Below, one piece after another: positions 6,858 through 12,790 of a stretch of DNA of 12,790 nt. Origin of the DNA: Kiritimatiellia bacterium (GTDB lineage Bacteria > Verrucomicrobiota > Kiritimatiellia > RFP12 > UBA1067); assembly GCA_016302985.1 (NCBI GenBank), contig JAEDMN010000081.1, forward strand, positions 1-12,790. The letters run 5' to 3'. Made by a program: the position numbers and the translations under genes. A model generated the notes under the pieces. It was not told the origin of the DNA. It searched no databases and saw only the letters and a program-made list of their open reading frames with translations. How positions within the stretch are numbered: position 1 is the stretch's first letter; each line of letters opens with the position of its first letter.

Positions 6858-9800
6858 ATGAAGAGGCTGGTTGGACTGTTTGCCGCATGCGCCGCGGCGC
6901 TGGGTGGTTTTGCCGCGGAGGGCGATCGCGTCATTGACGGCGAGACCGTGACGGTCGCGGCCGAGGCGGACCTGGGCGCGGACGTCACGCGCGTCCTGCT
7001 GCGCAACGGCGGCGAGCTGGCGTTCACGAACTCCCTGTGGGTCGCGAAGACCTACGCGGTCGACGGCGACGGACTGAACGCGACGGGCGTCGTCTCGGTC
7101 GCGTCCGGGCAGACGATCGTCGCGAACGCCAGGGAGAAGATGGTCAATGGCACGCTCGGCCACGTCTTCGTCAAGCGCGGACCCGGCACGCTGCAGTTCA
7201 CGGGCGGCCCCGGCGTCGTCTCGGCCGCGACGCGCTGGATCGTCGAGGAGGGCGTGTTCATCCAGGACGGCGGCGACTTCTTCGGCAACCACAAGAGTAC
7301 GACGACGAACCTCGTGGTCGACGTCCGCGAGGGCGCGACCTACCGCGCGACGGGCGCGCACTGCCCGATGGGCCCGCTCGAGCTCACGGGCGGCACGCTC
7401 GACCTCCAGGGCAGCTCGACGACGGCGTCCTGGGGCAACACGGCGTTTCGCGGCGGCGTCCTCGTCCATCCGTCCGCCACGGAGTCCTTCATCCTGATCA
7501 ACGGCAACGCCCATCTGAACCACGTCTACGCGGACGTGCCGTTCACCGTCGAATCCGGCGCGGTCCTCACCGTGCGCGGCATGCTCTCCGACGGCTGGAA
7601 CGACCCCGCGAACGCGCGCCTCGCGAGCCGGATGCTCGTCTCGGGCGGCGGCACGCTGCGCCTGTTCTCCGCCAATTCGTTCTCCGGCGGCGTGAAGGTC
7701 TCGGACGGCACGACGCTCGTCGTGGCCGACGTGCTGGCGCTCGGCACGGGCGGCACGCTCGAGATCGACGGCGACGTGACGCTTGAAGTTGCCGCGGGCG
7801 TCACGCTTGACGTCGCGCAGGTGACGGGTTCGGGCACGCTCACGAAGACGGGCGCCGGCGCGGCCGTCTTCCGCGCCGTCGCGGACGGCGTGACGGTCGT
7901 GCGCGCGGAGGGGGAGGGCGCGCATCCGAACGCCGTCGAGGACGGCGCCGTCTGGGCGAACGGCGGCGTCGTGCGGATCGACGTGCCGGACGGGCAGACG
8001 CTCGCCGTGACGGAGTTCCGCGAGGCCGAGGCCGGCATGGGCGGCGGCACGACGATCGTCAAGACGGGCGCCGGCACGCTCGTCCTGCCCGCGACGGGCA
8101 ATTCGGCGGCGTTCAAGAACCTCGTCGCGGAGGGCGGTGTCGTCCGCCTCGCGGCCGAGTCCAATCTCGGATCCGGCAACGTGACGCTGAAGAACGGCGC
8201 GCGGCTGGAGTTCTCCGCGAACGTCTCCTTCGCCTCGCGCCGCGTGATCGTCGAGGGCGCCGGCGGGTTCGTCGTGCCGGAGAAGGTGGTCGTCACCACG
8301 CCGTCGAACTGCTTCCGCACCGCGAACGCGACCTTCACGAAGTTCGGCGCGGGCGAGCTCGTCTTCAGCGGCTCACAGATGTTCGTCGCGCCGGACGTCG
8401 GCGCGAACGCGCGTTTCGTCGCCGAGGAGGGCACGCTCACGTTCCCGCAGGACCCGTTTGGCGGGCATACGACGAAGCCGAGCCAGGTCCTTGAGATCCA
8501 TGAGGATGCGACCGTCGTCTCCATGGTCCACATGCCGCTCGGCCGTCTGATCATGCGCGGTGGCGTGTTCCGCCACTCTGCCGGAAACATGATGGATAAG
8601 AGCTACACGGGACGCGTCGAGGACCGTATCTACAAGTGGCGTGCGATCTCCTTCAACGAGACGGTGCAGGTACTTCCGTCCCGCGACGGCACGCCGTCCG
8701 TCATCCGCTGCGCGCGCAGCTACGCCGGCCATGCCGCGAACCGCGTGGCATTCGACGTCGCGGAAGGCGCCGTGCTGAAGCTCGACACGCGCCTGGAGGA
8801 CGGACTGGACGCGGCCGGCTCCAAGCCGCTTCCCAAGGGCTTCGTCAAGGCGGGCGGCGGCGAGCTCGTGCTCGAGCAGGCCTGCGGCTGCTCCGGCAAG
8901 ATCGTCGTCGAGGGCGGCGTGCTCACCGTCGGACGCAACGCCGCCCTGCCGGACACGGCGAAGCTCGCCGTGCAGCCCGGCGCGACGGTGCGCCTGTCGG
9001 ACGGCACGTCCCTCGGCGCCGCGCTGGACGCGCCGGACGCCTTCCTCGCGACGGCGAACGTCTGGATGGACGCCACGCGCGTCGCCGCGGACGAGGGCGC
9101 GCAGGTCGCATCCGTCCGCAACTACGGCACCGCGGGCGGCAGCTTCCGCAAGTTTACGACCGGCACCATCCCCACCGCGCCCGTCTACAAGACGGATGGC
9201 ATCAACGGCCTCCCCGTCCTGCACTTCAACGGCGGCGCCGCGCTCGTGCTCGACGCCTACACGAACCGGACGGCCGGCATCACGGTCTTCGAGGTCGCCC
9301 GCTGGACGTCCTGGGACTACAACGGCGGCAACGGTGGCAAGGGCCACTGGGGCGGCGGCCTCTCGATGAGCTACGCCAAGGCGACGGGGAACGACAATTC
9401 GACGCTGCAGACCTTCCACACCGAGACGGCGACGACCATCAACAACACCTTCGTCCAGGCGAACGGGATGGCGTGGTTCACGCTGTCCAATCCGAACCGC
9501 GCCGTCGGCACGCCCTACCTCGACCAGATCGTGCTGCAGGACAAGAAGATGACGATGGTCCAGTACACGGGCGACGCGGTGGTGGAGGCCACGGCCAGCA
9601 CCGAACAGACCACCTCGCAGACGTTCAACATCGACCTCGTGGCGATCGGCGGCCGCCTGGACAGCGCCGGCAGGGCGCAGTACGCCGGCTCGCCGACCTC
9701 CGGCAACAACCGCATGTACATCGGCGACATCGGGGAACTGCTCGTCTTCACGCGCAAGCTGTCGGACGCCGAGACCGCGCGTGTCGCCGCCTACCTGAAG

Positions 9801-11249
9801 CGCAAGTGGTTCGGCTCGACGGCCGCGTCTCCGGCGGCCGACGCCGGGATGGCGTCCACGCTGGACCAGGCGACGCTCGACGTGCCGGCCGGCACGGCCG
9901 CGTTCGCGGGTTCCTTCGTGGCGGCCACGCCTGCGGACGGCGCCCCCGCGGTCTGCAAGACGGGTGCCGGCACGTTGTCCCTGCGTGCGAAGCTTTCGGG
10001 TTCGGGTGCGCTGGCGGTCGAGGAAGGGGCGCTCGAGCTTTCCGGGAAGGCCGTTGCTTCGCGCGCGGACGTCTGGATGGACGCGGCGGACGCCGGCGTG
10101 CTCACGTTGGCGGACGGCAAGGTGACGTCCGTCCGCAACAAGGGCCGCGCGGGCGGCGCGTTTAGACAGACTCCGGGCCGCTACAGCTCGAAGGTCCCGT
10201 GTCCGACGCTCGCCGAGGACGCGATCAATGGCCTGTCCGCGCTCAAGTTCGACACGAACGCGGGCCTCATGCTCGACAGCTACACGAACAGGACGGCCGC
10301 GCCCCGTTCGGTCCACGTCTACGCCGTCATGCGCCGCGACGCCGCGGACGTGCTGGTCGAGGGGCGCGGCAAGTGGGGCGGCCCGTTCTCGCTGGTCGGC
10401 ACGTCCGCGACTGGCGACGACCAGACGCTCCCGGGCGCCTCGCACATCGCGGAAACGTTCACGAACATCGTGAGCGTCTACTGCGGCAACGTCTCCCTTG
10501 CCCTCACCGTGCGTGCGGGCGGCCTCGCAGAGCCGTATCTCTTCGCCATGCACCAGGAGCACTACGGCTGCTCCTATTCCTACGAGTGGGCGGACACCGC
10601 GGCGGACAAGGTCGACGTGAATGTCTTCGACTCCAAGGTCCCCGCGGACATCGACCGCGTCCTGCTGGGCGGCCGCGGCACGGCGGGCGGCGCGATGCAG
10701 TGGGAGTCGAACGACGCCGTCCCGAACCGCACCTGGAATGGCGTCATCGGCGAATTTCTCGTCTTCTCGTCCCCGCTCTGCGAGGCGGAGGAGACGGCGC
10801 TGCTCGCGTATCTGCGCGCGAAGTGGTTCGGGAAGGGCGAAGGTTCCGCGACGCCGCCTGCGTTTCTGACGGGTTCCTATGGCGCGCCGGACTTCGGCGG
10901 GCTGGGCCTCGCCCTCGCGTCCGGCACGTCCCTCGAACAGGCGGGTCCGACGCTCGCCCTGGCTTCGCTCGAGGCCGCGGACGACGTCTCCTGGACGCGC
11001 GACGCGTCGGCCGATCCGGCCACGTTCGCGCTCTTCGACGTCGCCGGCGCACTGAAGCTCGGGAACAACCAGTCCCTCGCCGTCACGACCGCGCCGTCCG
11101 GCTCCGCGAAGCTCTTCGGCGGAATCCTCGCCGGAGAGCTCGGCACCTGGACCGTCACGGGCGACAAGGCCTTGACGTCCGCGGTCGTGAAGCGTGGCGA
11201 CGGCGTCTGGCTCCGCCGTGCCACCGGCGGCGTGATCTTCATCCGCTAG
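6858..11249 (+). CDS. Giant secreted beta-repeat protein with tandem LamG modules
   Basis: Exported protein of 1463 residues; signal peptide about 1-20 (Lys-Arg, hydrophobic core, FAA|EG). Residues about 21-730 are a long beta-helix-like region with autotransporter-associated strand repeats: KxGxG cores at residues 104, 328, 400, 493 and 662, most followed by a V(E/A)xGxLxL strand. Two more cores lie at 1032 and 1443. Two tandem LamG-like modules follow, at about 735-986 and 1072-1325. Both start with VWMDA, contain YTNRTA, and end with a helix of the type YLxxKWFG. A beta-rich end closes with GDGVWLRRATGGVIFIR. There is no autotransporter barrel at the C-terminus, no membrane anchor and no catalytic motif that I recognise. 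It is probably a surface adhesin or glycan-binding scaffold, by inference. It lies 42 nt after the related gene upstream and 24 nt before the esterase gene, so it is likely co-transcribed with both. Confidence 0.8.
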   Translation: MKRLVGLFAACAAALGGFAAEGDRVIDGETVTVAAEADLGADVTRVLLRNGGELAFTNSLWVAKTYAVDGDGLNATGVVSVASGQTIVANAREKMVNGTLGHVFVKRGPGTLQFTGGPGVVSAATRWIVEEGVFIQDGGDFFGNHKSTTTNLVVDVREGATYRATGAHCPMGPLELTGGTLDLQGSSTTASWGNTAFRGGVLVHPSATESFILINGNAHLNHVYADVPFTVESGAVLTVRGMLSDGWNDPANARLASRMLVSGGGTLRLFSANSFSGGVKVSDGTTLVVADVLALGTGGTLEIDGDVTLEVAAGVTLDVAQVTGSGTLTKTGAGAAVFRAVADGVTVVRAEGEGAHPNAVEDGAVWANGGVVRIDVPDGQTLAVTEFREAEAGMGGGTTIVKTGAGTLVLPATGNSAAFKNLVAEGGVVRLAAESNLGSGNVTLKNGARLEFSANVSFASRRVIVEGAGGFVVPEKVVVTTPSNCFRTANATFTKFGAGELVFSGSQMFVAPDVGANARFVAEEGTLTFPQDPFGGHTTKPSQVLEIHEDATVVSMVHMPLGRLIMRGGVFRHSAGNMMDKSYTGRVEDRIYKWRAISFNETVQVLPSRDGTPSVIRCARSYAGHAANRVAFDVAEGAVLKLDTRLEDGLDAAGSKPLPKGFVKAGGGELVLEQACGCSGKIVVEGGVLTVGRNAALPDTAKLAVQPGATVRLSDGTSLGAALDAPDAFLATANVWMDATRVAADEGAQVASVRNYGTAGGSFRKFTTGTIPTAPVYKTDGINGLPVLHFNGGAALVLDAYTNRTAGITVFEVARWTSWDYNGGNGGKGHWGGGLSMSYAKATGNDNSTLQTFHTETATTINNTFVQANGMAWFTLSNPNRAVGTPYLDQIVLQDKKMTMVQYTGDAVVEATASTEQTTSQTFNIDLVAIGGRLDSAGRAQYAGSPTSGNNRMYIGDIGELLVFTRKLSDAETARVAAYLKRKWFGSTAASPAADAGMASTLDQATLDVPAGTAAFAGSFVAATPADGAPAVCKTGAGTLSLRAKLSGSGALAVEEGALELSGKAVASRADVWMDAADAGVLTLADGKVTSVRNKGRAGGAFRQTPGRYSSKVPCPTLAEDAINGLSALKFDTNAGLMLDSYTNRTAAPRSVHVYAVMRRDAADVLVEGRGKWGGPFSLVGTSATGDDQTLPGASHIAETFTNIVSVYCGNVSLALTVRAGGLAEPYLFAMHQEHYGCSYSYEWADTAADKVDVNVFDSKVPADIDRVLLGGRGTAGGAMQWESNDAVPNRTWNGVIGEFLVFSSPLCEAEETALLAYLRAKWFGKGEGSATPPAFLTGSYGAPDFGGLGLALASGTSLEQAGPTLALASLEAADDVSWTRDASADPATFALFDVAGALKLGNNQSLAVTTAPSGSAKLFGGILAGELGTWTVTGDKALTSAVVKRGDGVWLRRATGGVIFIR
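9060..9815 (+). repeat. LamG-like module, copy 1 of an internal duplication
   Basis: Encodes residues about 735-986 of the giant repeat protein. It opens VWMDATRV, then has VRNYGTAGGSF, INGLPVLHF and LDAYTNRTA, and closes IGELLVFTRKLSDAE and YLKRKWFG. Copy 2 has the same landmarks in the same order about 1011 nt further on. Confidence 0.7.
10071..10832 (+). repeat. LamG-like module, copy 2 of an internal duplication
   Basis: Encodes residues about 1072-1325: VWMDAADAG, VRNKGRAGGAF, INGLSALKF, LDSYTNRTA, then IGEFLVFSSPLCEAE and YLRAKWFG. The central part differs strongly from copy 1 (fewer Thr/Asn, more Cys and Tyr), so the edges are conserved while the putative binding face has diverged. 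Confidence 0.7.
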
Positions 11250-11262
11250 CCGGCCAATCAAC

Positions 11263-11268
11263 AAAGGA
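11263..11268 (+). promoter_or_regulatory. Shine-Dalgarno of the CE15-like gene
   Basis: AAAGGA lies 5 nt before the ATG at 11274, in a 24-nt gap after the preceding stop. No promoter-like -10 is seen in this gap, which favours co-transcription with the gene upstream. Confidence 0.65.
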
Positions 11269-11273
11269 ATTCC

Positions 11274-12449
11274 ATGAAGAAGATCTTTCTGCTCGCGGGT
11301 GCGTGCGGCATGCTGTCCTGCCTGGCGGCGGAGCCGAGGAACGTGCCGGAATTGATGACGACGGCGAAGGGCGAGAAGGTGGCGTCCGTCGAACAGTGGG
11401 AGAAGGTGCGTGCGCCGGAGCTGCTCGCCACGTTCACGCGCGAAGTGTATGGCAGACGCGTCGTGGAGCGTCCGCCGCAGCTCTCCTTTGAACGGGCCGA
11501 ACCGGACGAGGTGATGATGGACGGGAAGGCGCTCCGGAAGCGCATCCGCGTGAACTACGGCGGCAAGTACGGGAAGGGCACGTTCGTCTTCACGGCCTTC
11601 ATTCCGCGCCAGGCAAGGCCCGCGCCCGCGTTCGTGCTCATCTGCAACCGCAAGGCCGCGGACAACATCGACCCGACCCGTGCCAGGAAGAGCGACTTCT
11701 GGCCCGCCGAGCGCATCGTCGAGCGCGGCTACGCGGCCATCGCCTTCTGGAACGGCGACATCGCCCCGGACTGGAACACGGGTAACCGCGAAGGCGTCTT
11801 CGCCTGCTTCGAGGCGCCCGGCGCGCGCAAGGGCACGCACCTCTGGGGCACGCTCTCGGCCTGGGCCTGGGGCGCGAGCCGCGTGATGGACTGGATCGAG
11901 ACCGAACCGCTCCTCGATGCGAAGCATGTCGGCGTGGTGGGACACTCCCGCGGCGGCAAGACCGCGCTCGTCGCGGGCGTCTACGATACGCGCTTCGCGA
12001 TGTCCTGCTCGAACGACTCCGGGTGCGGCGGCGCGAAGCTGAACCACATGGACCTGCCGGATTCCGAGCACATCGCGCGCATCGTGCGCGTCTTCCCGTA
12101 CTGGTTCGCCCAGAACTTCATCGAGTGGGCGAACCTCGAGGAGAAGCTGCCGTTCGACCAGCACCAGTTCGTCGCGCTCCTCGCGCCGCGGCTGGTCGCG
12201 ATCGCCTCGGCGTCCGAGGACGCCTGGGCGGGCCCGGAGGGCGAGTACTGGAGCGGCCGCCTCGCATCCCCGGCCTGGGAGCTTTATGGGAAGAAGGGAC
12301 TCGTCTCCGACGGATTCCCCGGCGCGGACAAGCCCCTGCAGGAGGGCTGCATCTCCTACCACATGCGCACGGGCAAGCACAATCTGACGTCCTACGACTG
12401 GGACCGCTACCTGGATTTCGCCGACCGCCACGGCTGGCGCGGGGAGTGA
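11274..12449 (+). CDS. CE15 glucuronoyl-esterase-like secreted hydrolase
   Basis: A 391-residue alpha/beta hydrolase with a signal peptide of about 19 residues (MKKIFLLAG..., cleavage near LAA|EP). The nucleophile motif GHSRGGK (G223 to K229, S225) matches the GxSRxGK signature of carbohydrate esterase family 15. The SNDSGCGG block (D248) occupies the place of the fungal catalytic Glu in ESGxGG, and SEDAW (E315, D316) fits the alternative acid of bacterial members. YHMRTGKHNLTSYDW supplies the His, probably H369, with H363 the alternative. Known CE15 enzymes split the ester between 4-O-methyl-glucuronate on xylan and lignin alcohols; some bacterial relatives are annotated acetyl xylan esterase. 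Length fits a single-domain enzyme. It follows the giant repeat protein by 24 nt and probably shares its transcript. Confidence 0.88.
   Translation: MKKIFLLAGACGMLSCLAAEPRNVPELMTTAKGEKVASVEQWEKVRAPELLATFTREVYGRRVVERPPQLSFERAEPDEVMMDGKALRKRIRVNYGGKYGKGTFVFTAFIPRQARPAPAFVLICNRKAADNIDPTRARKSDFWPAERIVERGYAAIAFWNGDIAPDWNTGNREGVFACFEAPGARKGTHLWGTLSAWAWGASRVMDWIETEPLLDAKHVGVVGHSRGGKTALVAGVYDTRFAMSCSNDSGCGGAKLNHMDLPDSEHIARIVRVFPYWFAQNFIEWANLEEKLPFDQHQFVALLAPRLVAIASASEDAWAGPEGEYWSGRLASPAWELYGKKGLVSDGFPGADKPLQEGCISYHMRTGKHNLTSYDWDRYLDFADRHGWRGE
12441..12446 (+). promoter_or_regulatory. Shine-Dalgarno for a translationally coupled fifth gene
   Basis: GGGGAG overlaps the last codons of the esterase and sits 7 nt before an ATG at 12454. 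It supports a former fifth gene coupled to the esterase, although the reading frame it opens is now short. Confidence 0.5.
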
Positions 12450-12453
12450 TGCG

Positions 12454-12640
12454 ATGAGGGCGTGGACGTTTCTGGCGACGGCTGGAGCGACCTGCGCTGG
12501 TGTCTCTTCCTCGGGAAGGGCAACGTCTTCGCCGGCGCGCCGCTCGACGTCGAGGCCGTGCTGGCGGACTTCGACGCGCTGCCGGACGGCGCCTACGAGG
12601 CGACGTTCGCGGTGACGGACGCCGCCGGGCGCCTGCATCC
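12454..12640 (+). pseudogene. Remnant of a secreted GH2-type gene
   Basis: The ATG at 12454, with a good ribosome site, opens a signal-peptide-like stretch MRAWTFLATAGATCAG, but that frame soon turns Arg/Thr/Ser-rich and stops at a TGA (12613-12615). A different frame, open from the esterase stop, reads GWSDLRWCLFLGKGNVFAG and then APLDVEAVLADFDALPDGAY, EATFAVTDAAGR. This second piece resembles an internal beta-domain region that I recall from GH2-family glycosidases (a 'VFAG.P..VEAVLAN.D.L..GEYP..F.V.GPDG' pattern). The frame change near 12470-12490 and the sudden loss of similarity after about 12635 indicate a deletion and frameshift that removed most of an approximately 1000-codon gene. 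The GH2 identification is from memory of the pattern, not a search. A GTG at 12462 could in principle start a 103-residue product, but its second half is unconvincing. Confidence 0.55.
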
Positions 12641-12672
12641 GCGCGAACCTCCGCGCCACCTCGGTCCGGTAG

Positions 12673-12694
12673 GGCGCGATGTCTCCATCGCGCC
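12673..12694. terminator. Perfect 9-bp hairpin, terminator or extragenic repeat
   Basis: GGCGCGATG (12673-12681) and CATCGCGCC (12686-12694) are perfect inverted complements around a TCTC loop. The stem lies between the remnant and the convergent regulator, where a bidirectional terminator would be expected. There is no T-tract on either side, so an extragenic palindromic repeat of a genome-wide family is an equal possibility. Confidence 0.5.
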
Positions 12695-12738
12695 GCCGGA
12701 GGGCGGGCCGACGGATCGGACCACCCGCGGGGGTGCTC

Positions 12739-12790
12739 CAGCTCCCGGTGGCGGCGGTAGGCGGAGGGCGTGACGCCGAAACTGCGCCGG
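12739..12790 (-). CDS. AraC-family regulator, C-terminal edge (partial)
   Basis: On the minus strand the right edge reads RRSFGVTPSAYRRHREL. This matches the end of the second helix-turn-helix of AraC/XylS regulators, whose consensus is F-[RK]-R-x-[FY]-G-x-[ST]-P-x-x-[YF]-R-R. Such proteins normally stop within a few residues of this point. Here no stop appears in any minus frame down to at least 12660, and the matching frame stays open to about 12124. The tail may therefore be damaged, or fused to read-through sequence by the same event that removed the neighbouring gene. Its position, convergent on the polysaccharide operon, would fit a local sugar-responsive regulator, but only 17 residues are seen. 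Confidence 0.55.

Noticed and set aside
11274..11330. Lipoprotein signal in the CE15-like protein (MLSC near residues 13-16)
   Set aside because: The -3 and -2 positions (M, L) do not fit a lipobox, and LAA|EP gives a normal signal peptidase I site.
8373..12659. Very long open frame on the minus strand (about 1400 codons)
   Set aside because: It is antisense to two clear genes with signal peptides and recognisable motifs, and its product is Arg/Ala/Gly/Asp/His-rich without domains. Long stop-free antisense frames are expected at this GC content. The same applies to the minus-strand frames at 3528-6050 and 6084-7925.
1..12790. tRNA, rRNA, CRISPR array, insertion sequence or phage genes
   Set aside because: No regularly spaced repeats, cloverleaf-like blocks, transposase motifs or integrase motifs were seen by eye on either strand; genes fill nearly the whole window, and the only non-genic stretch longer than 50 nt is the remnant region at the right end.

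Overview
The window is about 12.8 kb of very GC-rich, densely coding DNA. It holds four complete plus-strand genes, all for exported proteins. They are flanked by the last codons of an upstream gene, a decayed fifth gene, and the edge of a convergent minus-strand regulator. Composition and gene style suggest a free-living or gut polysaccharide degrader of the Planctomycetota-Verrucomicrobiota-Chlamydiota group, perhaps Kiritimatiellota or Lentisphaerota. The clues are huge secreted proteins with autotransporter-associated strand repeats but no autotransporter barrel, LamG-like modules ending in a 'YL..KW' helix, and a secreted CE15-type esterase. The taxonomic assignment is inference; there is no rRNA or other marker here.

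Layout: 1-48 is a probable C-terminus of an upstream gene. 71-3469 encodes a 1132-residue secreted protein that looks like a large retaining-type glycoside hydrolase with a C-terminal NPCBM-like sandwich; I cannot assign its family firmly. 3516-6815 (1099 aa) and 6858-11249 (1463 aa) encode two related modular surface or secreted proteins. They combine degenerate KxGxG strand repeats with LamG-like modules. The first adds three jelly-roll modules; the second adds a tandem LamG duplication. 11274-12449 (391 aa) encodes a secreted CE15 glucuronoyl-esterase-like hydrolase. From 12454 on there is a good ribosome binding site and a signal-peptide-like start, followed in another frame by about 50 residues resembling an internal piece of GH2-type proteins: the remnant of a fifth gene. 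The right edge holds the C-terminal signature of an AraC-family regulator on the minus strand, with a perfect 9-bp hairpin between it and the remnant.

Regulation: the two genes at 71 and 3516 each have an extended -10 box (TGnTANAAT) ending 6-7 nt before the ATG and no usable Shine-Dalgarno, which predicts leaderless mRNAs. The genes at 6858 and 11274 have clear Shine-Dalgarno sequences and short upstream gaps (42 and 24 nt), so they probably ride on the transcript starting at 3516.

How it may work together: the exported hydrolase and the CE15 esterase would attack a complex plant or algal glycan (CE15 implies glucuronate esters, as in glucuronoxylan-lignin links). The two repeat proteins could bind or display glycans at the cell surface. 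They share a 17-residue C-terminal tail that can be aligned without gaps and could be a family-specific surface-sorting or capping element. That tail and the leaderless promoters are the most interesting observations.
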